A DNA stretch of 30,000 bases from Chromera velia (lineage: Eukaryota; Sar; Chromeraceae). This document shows, one piece after another, positions 1 to 10,021 of this stretch. The stretch spans positions 1 to 30,000 of the forward strand of contig JAHBMJ010005097.1 of NCBI GenBank assembly GCA_018398765.1, read 5' to 3'. The translations under genes were made by a program, and so were the position numbers. Below the pieces are notes generated by a model, which was given only the letters and a program-made list of their open reading frames with translations, ran no database searches and was not told where the DNA came from. How positions within the stretch are numbered: position 1 is the first letter of the stretch; each line of letters opens with the position of its first letter.

Positions 1-79
1 GGGGCAAGGCGGGTCCAGGGGTCAAAGAGGGGGAGAGACAGAGGCGAGCATGAAGATACTGGAAGAGAGAAAGAAGACC

Positions 80-262
80 AGATGAGACAGTGGAGACGGT
101 ACAAATGGCAGGGAGGGTGGAGGCGACAGAGACGGCAGAGACAGCGGAGACGGTGGAGACGGTGAAGACGGTGGAGACGGCTGAGACAGTGGGCCAGGGC
201 GGAGACGGCGGAGACTGCGGAGATGGTGGAGACGGCGGAGACGGCAGAGACGGTGGGTGGGT
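80..262. repeat. GAGACGG-type purine-rich minisatellite
   Basis: Degenerate short units of the type GGAGACGGT/GCAGAGACGG run through this stretch with variable spacing. The frame through it reads as T/E/V repeats and then G/D repeats, which is what a simple repeat gives. I see no sign of a real protein. Confidence 0.75.
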
Positions 263-400
263 GCCAGGGGGAGTCAGGCACTAAAGGGGGCTCAGGAGGT
301 GCGCAATGGCTTCGGAATATGTTACGGATGGGTGGTTTCACCTTGCTTTTCATTTTTTCTTTTTGAACAACACTTGTATCGCTTATTGTTGTCACAATTA

Positions 401-617
401 GCGGCGCCGACAGCTCTCCAACAATATCAAACCGGCCGGTTCCATATTATTGGGGGGGGGTTAAAATTTCATTTTTTTGTTAAGGTGGGGGATCGTTCAG
501 TTTCGTTATTGAAAGCGATGTTTTATATTTGGACTTTTGCAAATTTTGATTTTTTGACCCCCCTCTAACAATATCAAACCGGCCGGTTTGGTATTGTTGG
601 GGAGCTGTCGGCGCCGC
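401..617. repeat. 217 bp palindromic (foldback/MITE-like) element
   Basis: The left arm starting GCGGCGCCGACAGCTCTCC at 401 is the reverse complement, with a few mismatches, of the right arm ending GGAGCTGTCGGCGCCGC at 617. Each arm is about 50 bp. Inside each arm lies a second palindrome centred on AAACCGGCCGGTTT, so the element can fold at two levels. The word CTCCAACAATATC occurs at 416-428 and again just outside the right end at 623-635. No clean target-site duplication is visible and there is no coding capacity. Confidence 0.7.
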
Positions 618-909
618 AGGGTCTCCAACAATATCTTCACTCAAATTCTTGATATTACAGAAGCAGAATGCATGTATTACATATGCACGCAGTAATCTGA
701 TTGTACGTTTCAGTTTTCTGTCTTTTCTGAACTGTTGTCTGTGCAGGACACAAGATTCAGAAGCGTGCAAAGGTCCCCTGAGATGCCACCTCTGCGCGGT
801 TACTATAGGTGAGCATGTGATTAGTGAGTCTTGCCGTTCCGGCTCTATTTACACAAGTTAATTCCCTCATGCCCTTCTGCTTTTCTCCATATTTTCCAGT
901 TGAAGCGCA

Positions 910-1029
910 CAGCTTCTTTTCTTTCCCTTTCCCTTTCCCTTTCCCTTCCATCTTTATTGTTTTTTCCCCTTCTTTCCTTAATTGTTGTTTTCGTGCCTTC
1001 CTCCTTTTCTTCTCTCCTTCCTTTCTTTC

Positions 1030-1071
<42 letters not shown>

Positions 1072-1800
1072 TCTCTTTCCCTCTCTCTCTCTTTCTCTCT
1101 TTATGACTTTCTTTCTTCCTTCTTTCTTCGATCCCTTCTTCCTTTCTTTTCTTGTTAGAGTCCCTTTTTTTCGTCTTTCCTTCCTCCCTTCATTGCATCG
1201 TTCCCCCCTCCTACTTTCATTCTTTCTTTCGTTCAAAAAATTTTAAGCTTTCTGTGTCTGTTTCCTTCCTGTCTTTCATCCTTCTTTTCTTCCGTTGTTT
1301 CTTCCGTCCTTCTTCTATTCGTTTCTTTCTTTCCTTCCTTTTTTCCTTCCTTCCTTCCTTCCTTTCTTCCTTTCTTCTTTCCTTCCTTCCTTCTTTCCTT
1401 CTTCCTTCCTTCGTTGCTCTGTCTCTCCTTTTGCTTCTTTCTTCCTTCCTCTGCTGCTTTCTTCTTTCCTTGAAGTTCCTTTTTTTTTCATTTTCTTCTG
1501 TCCTTTATCCCTGCTTGTTATCCTTCCTTCCTTCCTTCCTTTCTTCCTTCCTTCCTTCTTTCCTTCCTTCCTCTCTTTCTTCCTTCTTTTTTCTTGTTTT
1601 TGTAATTCCTTTCTTCTTTCCTTCCTTCCGTCCTGCCTTCCATGTTTATTAATTGGCCTTTCTTCTTTCTTCGTCTAAGACTTTTTACTTTCTTTCCTTC
1701 CTTCCTTGCTTCTTTTCTTCCTTCGTTTTTCTTTTTCTCGCTTGTTTGCCTTCTTCTTTCCTCCGTTTCCGTTACTTTCCTGTTTTGCTTACTTGTTTTG
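910..1800. repeat. Polypyrimidine simple-repeat tract (CCCTTT, CT, TTCC, TTTC)
   Basis: About 0.9 kb of almost pure C/T on the + strand: CCCTTT units near 920-950, (CT)n near 1035-1095, then TTCC/TTTC runs to about 1740. Open frames on both strands here are Ser/Phe/Leu or Lys/Arg/Glu low-complexity and are rejected as genes. Confidence 0.9.
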
Positions 1801-1849
1801 TTTGCTTCCCTCACCCAATAAATGTCATTTATGCGTTTAAGGCAGAGGC

Positions 1850-2600
1850 ACTCTGAGTTTCCGTGATTTGTCCTCCAAGAAGTTGATGTCTCAGAATGTC
1901 ATTCTTTGGGCGATGGTAGAAGAAGTACAGAAACGACTCTTCAATCAGAATCGATCTGAATAACAAATGAAACAAAACGGCTTAAATATTAGCCTTTTCA
2001 AGGTTCTCTCTTAAAATAATTAAAAATAATATTTAAAAAATATTAAATTTTAGTTTTCGATCATTGTTTTGATAGTATTAAAATTTAAAACTCATTCTCA
2101 GTGAACTATTTTTAAAAGAATTTTCCAAAGAATTAATTTTATTCTAGTCTGATATTTGTAGTGAAAACTTTAAAATATATAGATTATCTAGATAGATTAT
2201 AGTTTTTTTTTTAACTTTTTGCCACGTGTTCATGCACATACACATACTTAATCAAATAATAGTCAAATTTCAAAAGTTTTTTAGCTAACAGTATTATTAA
2301 ACAGATTTAGATTTGAAAAACATTCACGTGCAGCAGCTGGTAGTCACTGTTGATCAATCACCTTTAACTAGCTAGCGCTAGAATTACTTTTAAAAACTTA
2401 AATCTAAATTTATAAACATTTGTTATCAGCTTACTTATCATTAATAAACTAAAAAAAAATAATCTAATCAACTTATATTTTATGTCAAGAAAACATAGAA
2501 TAATACTATCAATATAAAGGTCAGACTTCAGCATAGAGGTCCATTTTCAAGCATAGGGACTTTAGTCACATGTACGCCTTAAAGTTCACCCCCACCCCCT
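1850..2600. other. AT-rich spacer without recognised features
   Basis: Strongly AT-rich, with many short A and T runs and no open frame of note. I see no gene, RNA or repeat structure here that I can support. Confidence 0.5.
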
Positions 2601-2640
2601 TTTAAATTAGCCAAACCCTTAACGGGTAGACTACAAAAGA

Positions 2641-2870
2641 ATCCAGATCAAACAGGACCAGATTGCGAAGCACTGTCAAAATCGCTGACAGACTCCCTTT
2701 TCTGGCCTTCACCTGAATTTAACATCAATCAAGACCACACCGCGAAGCGCTGCCAAAATTTCTAAAGGGACCATATTTTCTGTCCTCTACCCAAATTTCC
2801 CCTTCAGCAGGGGCAGATCGTGAAGCGCTACCGATTTTTTGTTTCACCTAAAAGAACTTGATCTGACCAA
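2641..2870. repeat. Three degenerate ~77 bp tandem units
   Basis: The core GCGAAGCNCTGNCAAAAT recurs in diverged form. GCGAAG falls at 2665 and 2742, and its variant GTGAAG at 2820, so spacing is 77 and 78 bp. The segments following each core (TTTTCTGGCCTTCACC, TTTTCTGTCCTCTACC) are also alike. The block lies just upstream of retroelement gag remnants, so it may be part of that element's untranslated leader or long terminal repeat. Confidence 0.6.
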
Positions 2871-2909
2871 AGCTTGACTTTGACACTAATATCAACATTC
2901 TCACCGCAT

Positions 2910-3281
2910 TCTCATCGATCAAAAAGCCCCGCCAACACGTATGACCCCCATCGACCTCGACCAGAGTACCCTCTTGACAACTAATTAAGGTTCTCAAGTC
3001 CTTTTGAATACCCAAACACAGTCAGAGCTGAACAAGCACACATCATTGCCGAAGAAGCCCTATAGAAGAATGCTACTCTCATACAAGATGACTGGAACCT
3101 ACAAGTCTTCTTGCTCGATCAATACTCCCACTCTCTCTGGGCCTACAACCAACAATCATCTCTGACCCGCAAGGCTCTCAGCTTTGACACGCCCTCTCAG
3201 ACCCCTCGAAACCCAGACAAGTTGTCTATATCCAACACCTTCGCCTCCTCCATATCTCTCTCCTCTTCTAAATGTACTTAG
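2910..3281 (+). pseudogene. Coding-like retroelement remnant upstream of gag
   Basis: One frame (codons starting at positions divisible by 3) reads as ordinary protein, for example ANTYDPHRPRPEYPLDN and then DDWNLQVFLLDQYSHSLWAY. It is interrupted by TAA at 2982 and TAG at 3063, and ends at TAG 3279. The composition is unlike the AT-rich spacer before it. Position and style suggest the N-terminal part of a decayed gag polyprotein, in a different frame from the main gag block at 3662, so at least one frameshift separates them. I do not recognise a named domain. Confidence 0.4.
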
Positions 3282-3348
3282 ACTGGTAGCTGACTAGAGT
3301 AGCTGAGTCAAGGAATCCTCACTGACACCAGAACACACGAATACCAGC

Positions 3349-3537
3349 ATGCTTCCTCTTCCGAAAGTAAAAGCAAAGGCGAAAGCCGTCCCTGCTGCTG
3401 TCGCCAAGGCCAAAGCAAAAGGACTAGCAAAAGTAAAGGCACAACCAAAAGGCAAAGTAAAAGCAAAAGCAAAGGCGAAAGTCGCCCCACAACTAGTCGT
3501 TCCTGAGCACCCTCAAGGACCCCCTATAGGCGAATGA
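3349..3537 (+). pseudogene. Lys/Ala-rich low-complexity segment of retroelement
   Basis: A 62-codon open frame starting with ATG, built from repeats of Lys-Ala-Lys-Val/Ala and ending in a Pro-rich stretch before TGA at 3535. It lies between two gag-like remnants, so a basic linker of the same polyprotein is the likeliest reading. It could also be chance translation of an AAAGCAAAGGCG-type repeat. No function is assigned. Confidence 0.3.
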
Positions 3538-3661
3538 ATAACAAGAAGGAGCTGAACACCCACCTGTAGAAGAAAGTTATGACATCCACATGCCAAGGGT
3601 TGACCAATCCCCACCTGCACAACACCAAGGAGAGGGTGGAGAAGGTGGAGAAGTCTAAGCT

Positions 3662-4684
3662 ATGCAGGTAGAAGGAAAAGGGCAACCTGGACTCCCTGAA
3701 GGACTTGCACCTACACAACAAGGCAACCGACAAGGAGAGTCCTTTACTTTCCAAAGAGTTAATCCGCAGTTCCTCAAAGAGCTGCAGAACCTAGGCTTCT
3801 GGTTCAAGATAGATGAACAAAGAAACAGCATCTTAGACAGCATCCCTACACATATAGACCCTCTCCAAGGTGCAACTGCCCCCTTCCCTTATCTTCTGAC
3901 AGAAACGAAAATGGACAGAGACGTACCCAAGGTGAAAATACACCTCCCTTCCTTTTTTGGAGACCGCACCCAAGCAAAGGCTTATTGGAAACGAATGACA
4001 CGTCTCTTTGACAGAATGCAGTGGAATTTCCTTGACTTCCGTGACATGTATTTCCCTTCCACCCTGACTGGTAGAGCCAAAACATGGTATGACCAACTCC
4101 CTACTAGAAAACTGTACCTCATCAGCTCTATCAGTCAGATGGCTGAACTAAGTCTTTTCATGAACGAGTATAACCTGACTGAAGCTGACCAGGATGCTGC
4201 CAAAGAACAACTTTTTGCCTTCAAGTAGACCTTTACTGAGTCCGTTGACGACTACGCCACCTAATATCAGAGACTCTGCGATGAAAGCAGAAGAGACGCA
4301 GACTCCGTCCCCACCTTTAAACACTTCATCAAGGGCTTATCCAACAAGAATATACGCGTAGCTCTCCGCACAAAGTCATACACATCTTTTGTGGACCTCC
4401 TCCATGACACGAAGAGCTACCTCCATGTTGCTTCTACACCTTCTTGCATCATCTCTGCAATGCAAACAGCTGCAAACGAGAGCACAGATGAATACAACAT
4501 GCAACCGGAAACAGACCTGCTAAACATGTATACGAAGCCGAGAAACGGACGGTCTGACATCAACTGTATACGGTGCGCTGGTACGCACTCTCATGATATA
4601 AAGACAGGGCTTTCTGCCGTCTCTCCAGAAACAGAGTGCAGACATTGTCTTAAAAAAGGGCATGTTCACGCAGCATGTTTCTAG
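3662..4684 (+). pseudogene. gag: Decayed Ty3/gypsy-type Gag with CCHC zinc knuckle
   Basis: A long coding trace in one frame. It has a retrotransposon Gag core (LPSFFGDRTQAKAYWKRM, later LTGRAKTWYDQL), the pattern of the capsid region of LTR retrotransposons. Further on, in the same frame, comes a CX2CX4HX4C zinc knuckle at 4637-4678 (CRHCLKKGHVHAAC), used in these proteins for RNA binding. In-frame stops break it: TAG at 4226 and TAA at 4262. Coding-like sequence continues after them to TAG at 4682. No reverse transcriptase, RNase H or integrase motif is readable downstream, so the element is dead. A spliced host gene is unlikely because no splice signals bracket the stops. Confidence 0.72.
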
Positions 4685-4989
4685 CTGAGGGGACATTGAG
4701 TGTATCCCCGTAACACATGAATTGGAGCAACTGGAGTTTGATTACACAAACGTCTGAAAAGAATGGAATGAATACAGTGTACGCGAGAACAACTAAAAAC
4801 AAGAAAAAAGGGGGGAAGCAACATCAAGAAGGCTGAAAAGAGAAACAAAACACTTCAAAAAAGGAAAATGGAGCAATTCGGAAGTTGACAAAGCGCCATT
4901 GTCTCTTTTTCCGATCATAGATAAACAATACAGCTGCAAGAAAGAGGGTGATAGGAGGATCAAATGGAGTTCATATAATTATATTATGA

Positions 4990-5262
4990 GTGAGTGTGTT
5001 GAACCTTGAGAATCTACTCAAAACGAGTAGGATACAACTGCATACGAATGTTTCATGCTTCTGTCACCTGTATAAAAAGAACAACGCTCATGCTCATGTG
5101 AAAGCTGCTAACCACTTCATGATGTCCATGGTGGTGCAAGTGTTGATCCAAAATGTCGAAATCTACGCGTTCATAGAAGTACCAGCTGCACAGAGAGGAA
5201 AAGCGAAGGGAAAGAAATCAAGAGCAAGTCGCAACATGCATCTGAGACACTCCACCACGTAA
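4990..5262 (+). pseudogene. Possible retroelement protease-region remnant
   Basis: A 90-codon open frame downstream of the gag trace. The stretch MVVQVLIQNVEIYAFIEVPA has the hydrophobic spacing of the strand leading to the active-site loop of retropepsins, but the catalytic Asp-Thr/Ser-Gly triad is absent. A Lys-rich tail follows. Order (gag, then this) fits an LTR element. The similarity is short and could be chance. Between 4685 and 4990 I see only A-rich sequence without features. Confidence 0.22.
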
Positions 5263-5700
5263 AGATAACACCTTCACTTAGCATGAAGGGTCCTGCTGAC
5301 CCCGCCTGCTCAAGCCTGCTGACTCTAAGTCGAAACGAAGAGCAAAAAAAAAAAAAAATGAATACACAGAAGCGATCCGTTCGCTATCAAAAAAAAGCGT
5401 ATCACTACTGCGTTGTCCTATCTCTATTGGCGGGGGGCTGGCTCCCTGCTGGAGTCATAGTCGCCCGGCTGGTAGCTGTTGCCCGCTGCAAACCCTCAGT
5501 CTTCCTTCAACGGCAGTCCATGCCTGCCTGAATTTGAAAGACAAATCCTGGTCCAGACTCCTGCTGTGCTGCAACGGCGGGATGGTCCCTCTGTCTGCAG
5601 CCTGATCACCTGCAGACAAGGACCAGCCAATTTGAGACTGTGCGAGAAAAGTCCCTGCTGGATCCCTGCATGCTGGCTCGCCGGGACGTTGACACGCGAA
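5263..5700. other. GC-richer block of unknown origin
   Basis: From about 5420 the base composition shifts to GC-rich with recurring CCCTGCTGG/GGCTGG words (near 5440, 5465 and 5655-5690). Open frames on both strands are short and unlike known proteins. I can neither name nor exclude a mobile-element fragment. Confidence 0.3.
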
Positions 5701-5716
5701 AGGAGTGTTTCGATAT

Positions 5717-5810
5717 ATACACACACATACACACACATACACACACATACACACACACACACACACATATACGCATGCACGCACGCACTCACATACAGAC
5801 ACACACCAAA
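5717..5810. repeat. (CA)n microsatellite
   Basis: ACACATAC units grade into a pure (AC)n run and then ATACGCATGCACGC-type imperfect repeats. The Cys/Val and His/Thr-rich frames across it are repeat translations. Confidence 0.95.
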
Positions 5811-7470
5811 CATTGTTTAAAATTGTTAAAGAGGAGAGAGAGAATGTGGAAGAGAAACGATGTTGCGTCGCACAGAAGTGACACATCTGCACACCACGAG
5901 GTTGTTAGCATCTCTTGCTTTGGCCTCTGCTTTGATTCTACTGAGCGTAGAAATGAGACACACAGTGCCGTGTGTAAATTCACGCATACACATGAACAAG
6001 TATGCAGACAGAGATGAGACGCGTTCATGTGTGTTTTCAAAGTGAAGAACAAAACAAGGAGTCGTCTGAAGACAGCTTTGAGAATGATAGTTCACTGCCT
6101 TCTGGATTGCATGCATATGGTGCACATATGAGGAGATATAGATGAAAAGGATCCCTACTAGGATCCCTATGTGTACTGAGAAGTTGTATGTGCAGATGAA
6201 GGATTTGAACACAACGCACTTGAAAGAAAAGAAAGCACGACAGTAAAAAGACCCTTCATCACAAGAGTTACTTGTCTCGCAAGTCAAACAGTCGACAAAA
6301 CAAAGAGAGTATCAAGAGGATACTATGTCATACGTGCTGACTTACGTACATGGACCTAGTGGCGTGGAGGGGATGAAGTTGCCATACTTATGAAGGGGGT
6401 AGACGGAAAGTGAGAAGAAAACTCCATATGACCTTCATAACCTTCAGTCCTACAGGCCTTTCCTCTCTAGGGGAACTGATGGAGGCATGTGCCGACGTGC
6501 ACTAACCTGAGAAAGGGGGAGGAAGACTGGAAGGAATGTGAAGGGACCTTTATGAACGATTATGAGAAGCATGTGGAAGAATGGCAGGTTACAGATGCAA
6601 TGTGTACACGAAACTCAATCTGAATACGAAGCCGCTTGAAGATGTGCTTGCATGAAGAATGAATGCAAGGAAGCTGCACGAACACACAAAGTACGTGCAT
6701 GAACATACATCGAGGTCTGTTACAATTAATCATCAGAATGATGACAAGATCGAGGGGACGATACGTCATCTGTTCTTTCACAGACCAGAACGAATGTGCT
6801 CAACAAATGCTCATATGCCGTTTTGACTACCCTGTGCGGGAGTAAATGAAAGACTCGGAGAAAGATATTGAAAAAAAAAGAAACAAGAAAGGCGAAGGGA
6901 CTTTATATAAAAGAATGTAAACTGAAGCTTAAAAAGAACTGGCTGAGCTCCTTCCTGTTTATCTGCATACATACGACTTGACAGAGACGTACCTTCAGTT
7001 GTCTGACTTCGCCGCACTGTCTTCTCTCGAGAACTACAAACCTGCCACGAACGGTCCAGTGCTGATAATCTGAGTACTAAGAAATGAAACAGAAAGATTT
7101 GTGTAAGTTCTCTTCAAGTGGTCCAATTTGAATATTCAAGGAGGTTTCATCACTCTTGAAGAAGAGCAGAATGACTAACCTTTTTCATACCGCCTGTTTG
7201 ACCATGCTCATGTCGATACGATTTTGCTTTCCATTCACCTTCTTTCTGACATAAGCCACCTTCACTTCACACTCTCTCTGATAAAAAGTTGGAGTTGTAT
7301 CATGTCATTGAATACACATGAATGATGCACAAGACCGTTGAAGTTGTGTAAACATACAGACATAAAGCCGATTACATGCAGTCGACAGAGAATAACAGAG
7401 ACAGGTATATAGCATCTTGGGGGGGGCAACTCATAAGGCTGTGAGAACTCCCTGGGGAGAGATTCTGCTA
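5811..7470. other. 1.6 kb without a supported gene
   Basis: Balanced composition, many short frames on both strands, none longer than about 150 codons and none with a recognisable domain. It lies between the gag trace and the LTR-start-like motif at 7477, where a polymerase region would lie in an intact LTR element. I could not find reverse transcriptase or integrase motifs by eye. Confidence 0.4.
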
Positions 7471-7476
7471 CTGACG

Positions 7477-7503
7477 TGAGAAGGAGGGATGTATTGTGTT
7501 GAG
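7477..7503 (+). repeat. Polypurine tract / LTR-start-like motif, copy 1
   Basis: TGAGAAGGAGGGATGT followed by ATTGTGTTGAG. A purine run ending directly before TGT is the usual arrangement at the 5' edge of a 3' LTR. The same 27 bp with two differences recurs at 7900-7926. LTR extent and the far end could not be defined. Confidence 0.35.
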
Positions 7504-7641
7504 TGATGTTGAATGGGTGGTGGAGGAGAAGAGGTCAAATGAAAATAAAGAGAAGGAAGAGACGCCGACTGCTTGACCCGGCTAGACCATGCAAGTAAAA
7601 ACTTAAGGCAATAAAAGGCAAGACCAAGCAAGACCAAGGGC

Positions 7642-7811
7642 GGCTTGAAGGGTCCTTACAAAGTTTTGAACCCGGTCAGACGGGCAGACATGGGGTTTTG
7701 AATGTAGTATCCTGGGCCGAAGAAAAAAAAAGGGTGGCTTGAAGGGCCTAAAGTTTTGAACCCGGTCGGACGGGCAGATATGGGGTCCTGAACGTAGTAT
7801 CCTGAGCCGAA
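7642..7811. repeat. Direct duplication of ~80 bp (two copies)
   Basis: Copy 1 is 7642-7721 and copy 2 is 7736-7811. Both run from GGCTTGAAGGG through TTTTGAACCCGGTC and ATGGGG to AGTATCCTG.GCCGAA. Copy 2 lacks a few bases near its start and has about eight substitutions. An A-rich linker separates them. Confidence 0.85.
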
Positions 7812-7899
7812 CATAAATTTTTAAAACATTCATTGTGTTTAATTGTGTTCTTTGGCAAGATAAAGGATTGTCTTTTTAGATGGCAGTGGAATGCCGTCT

Positions 7900-7926
7900 T
7901 GAGAAGGAGGGATGTGTTATGTTGAG
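7900..7926 (+). repeat. Polypurine tract / LTR-start-like motif, copy 2
   Basis: TGAGAAGGAGGGATGT followed by GTTATGTTGAG. It matches the 27 bp at 7477-7503 with two mismatches, 423 bp downstream in the same orientation. It may mark a second, nested LTR boundary or a tandem duplication. Confidence 0.35.
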
Positions 7927-7936
7927 CTTTACAGTA

Positions 7937-8005
7937 AAAGTAATTTAAAGGAGAAAAGGAAAGTAATTTAAAGGAGAAAAGGAAAGTAATTTAAAGGAGA
8001 AAAGG
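7937..8005. repeat. 3 x 23 bp perfect tandem repeat
   Basis: The unit AAAGTAATTTAAAGGAGAAA plus AGG is present three times, at 7937, 7960 and 7983, without mismatches. Perfect identity implies recent expansion. Confidence 0.95.
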
Positions 8006-8982
8006 ATCGATATGATAATCCTATAAAGATAAAATTGTATATGGGTCAAATAAAAAAGAATCAGTTTGGTAGTAGAATCTAAAGAAGGGAAGAAATGATA
8101 ATAGAAGTGGATAATCAGACTGAAGTGACACACTGAAGCCGATTTTGATGAAATGACAGACTGAGGAGGTGAGTATGTCACCAAAGGTACTTAGTGTGTT
8201 AGTGTGTCATTGTGTTACTAAACTGACTTACTCAGGGTACGATTATGTCAGCGAACCAACATATACAACGCATACAAAATAACCAACGATACGCATTATC
8301 TATTTTGCATCGCAACTCATCAAATCTTGAAATCTAAGGAATGATTGATCCACTCTTTCATCTTAATCATGCAACCTAAGTGAATCTCATGAGAATCGAC
8401 ACATTCTTGAATACACTCGAACATTGAATCATTGATCGACATCAACTCTGGATACTTGTGCACACACTCATTCACTGGTGATAGACAGCCTTCACTCCTT
8501 CTAGTCTCTTGACACTCATCTCACCTAAGCAGACCTCTAGCTTCCAGTTTCCACTCCTGCCTGTTCACCTACGAGTAGGAGGAGCGCGAAACAATGGCGA
8601 CAGTGCTCTAAAGCACCACTAAATCACTTATCACTTAGACCGTTTTAGTGAGAGGATGTCTAACCCTGATTTAGTATAGTTTAATACAATTTTAGGTTAA
8701 ATTGATTCTTATATTAATATTATTTAACATTATATAATATTATCTACCAATAAATGAACAAAATCATGTGTATACATCGGCCGTTCGACCTAAAAAACTA
8801 GCTAAAAAAAAAATTATGAATACATCATAGTTCAATAAAGGCAAAAAAAAACACTGCGAGCTAGCCAGACTGGGAGTCTAGGTCTTCCTTGGAAACTAAA
8901 TGATCAATATCGATCACTGCACGTACTAGTGCATGTACAGCACCAATCACTGATGCCTCTGTCTGCCGGTTGCGGCCGGCAA
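8006..8982. other. Spacer, AT-rich in its second half
   Basis: No open frame of interest. The first part may belong to the LTR proposed at 7900. Around 8580 the sequence GAAACAATGGCGACAGTG loosely resembles an LTR end (CA) followed by a TGG primer-binding start, but this is too weak to annotate. From 8620 to 8840 the sequence is strongly AT-rich. Confidence 0.35.
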
Positions 8983-9160
8983 CTAGGTGACCACTACAAA
9001 AAAAAAAAAATGTCAAAATCTCTCTAGATCCGATTGGCATGCAGGCTTCCTCATCCCCCCCCCCATGAATGTGTGTTCTGGGTTGTCCTCAAAGCCTTGT
9101 TAGTGGCTTGGGATCTGGCGTCGCTAGATCTAGGATTTAACCCTCAATCATCATCATCAT

Positions 9161-9399
9161 CTAGGCGCCGGCTAGAGAAAAAAAAAAGAAAAAAAATAAG
9201 CGATTTGAGGAGATCTTTTTTTTTTTTTTTTTACTTTTCAATCCTGAACAACACTTAGCAACAGTTGTGCAACATATTGAACATACAAACAACACTTGTA
9301 CAACACTTGAACAACAGTTGTTTAACTGATACAGAAAAAAAAGAAAAAAAATAAACGGTTTTGGGGGATCTTTTTTTTTTTTCTCTAGCCGGCTCCTAG
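9161..9399. mobile_element. 239 bp MITE-like element, CTAGG ends
   Basis: Left end CTAGGCGCCGGCTAGAGAAA at 9161 pairs with the right end, whose reverse complement is CTAGGAGCCGGCTAGAGAAA and which finishes at 9399 (19 of 20 match). Between them are two direct A-tract/core/T-tract modules and a central CAACACTTG/CAACAGTTG-rich part. The 8 bp flanks (ATCATCAT and AAATCTCT) do not match, so it may be truncated, an old insertion, or an internal part of the host element. Confidence 0.65.
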
Positions 9400-9645
9400 A
9401 AATCTCTTTTTTGGTTTTCCTTTTTTTTTTTAGAAAGCTCTGCATGTGCAGGTAAAGGATAGATTTTTTTTTTAGCTAGTTTTTTGGATGCAAATCTAGG
9501 TAGGGAGCTAGACGGGGGGCAGGTAGGGGAGCAACTTAGGGAAGGGAAGAAGGGCGGTGTCTGTTGTACTTCACTGGGCGCTAGACTGGGCGCGGTGTCT
9601 CTCTCATCTCTCTGTTTCTTCTGCAGATTTGTTGTTACCTGTTTC

Positions 9646-10021
9646 TTGACTTACTAGGCGTGGTCTTTAGTTAGTTTAGTTCTTTAGTTAGTTCATATTT
9701 CGCCGCAAAACTAAACTAACTAACTAAATTATGAACTAAACTAGTTGTAAATTGCAATGTGTGTTAAACTGTAAAAGGTTTGATCATGCACTTAGTGTCC
9801 ATAGCCTGATGATTGTCCAAGTTATTCTGAGTCCAACTGAAAGACTAGCCTAGAAACTAGCTCAAGGAGCAATTTACTCCTCCCCTATAAAGGTGCATAA
9901 AGGGTACAAATGTTAGTCAAATCGTAAGGTCAAATATGTTTAGTTAGTTCAGTTAGTTAGTTAGTTCTCCATGCGGTCATAAACTAAACTAACTAACTAA
10001 AGACCACGCCTAGTTGACTTA
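9646..10021. mobile_element. 360 bp MITE, CTAGGCGTGG ends, with perfect 8-bp TSD
   Basis: The body is 9654-10013. The left terminus CTAGGCGTGGTCTTTAGTTA is repeated inverted at the right end, followed on each side by (TTAG)-rich subterminal sequence with several AACTAAACTAACTAACTAA words in both orientations. The flanks TTGACTTA at 9646-9653 and 10014-10021 are identical, giving a perfect 8-bp target-site duplication. It sits inside the 8983-10210 element and so inserted later. It has no coding capacity. Confidence 0.9.

Noticed and set aside
757-1856. Several open frames of 60-166 codons on both strands
   Set aside because: They translate polypyrimidine or polypurine simple repeats (Ser/Phe/Leu or Lys/Arg/Glu); no domain and heavy overlap on both strands.
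5455-5892. 145-codon minus-strand frame with Cys/Val repeats
   Set aside because: Its centre is the translated (CA)n microsatellite; the flanks match nothing I recognise.
8585-8605. LTR end and primer-binding site (ACAATGGCGACAGTG)
   Set aside because: The match to a tRNA 3' end could not be confirmed and no paired LTR was located.
8798-9479. Inverted pair CTAGCTAAAAAAAAAA as possible TIRs
   Set aside because: It straddles the left border of the 8983-10210 element and lacks matching flanks; short A-rich words pair by chance in this AT-rich DNA.
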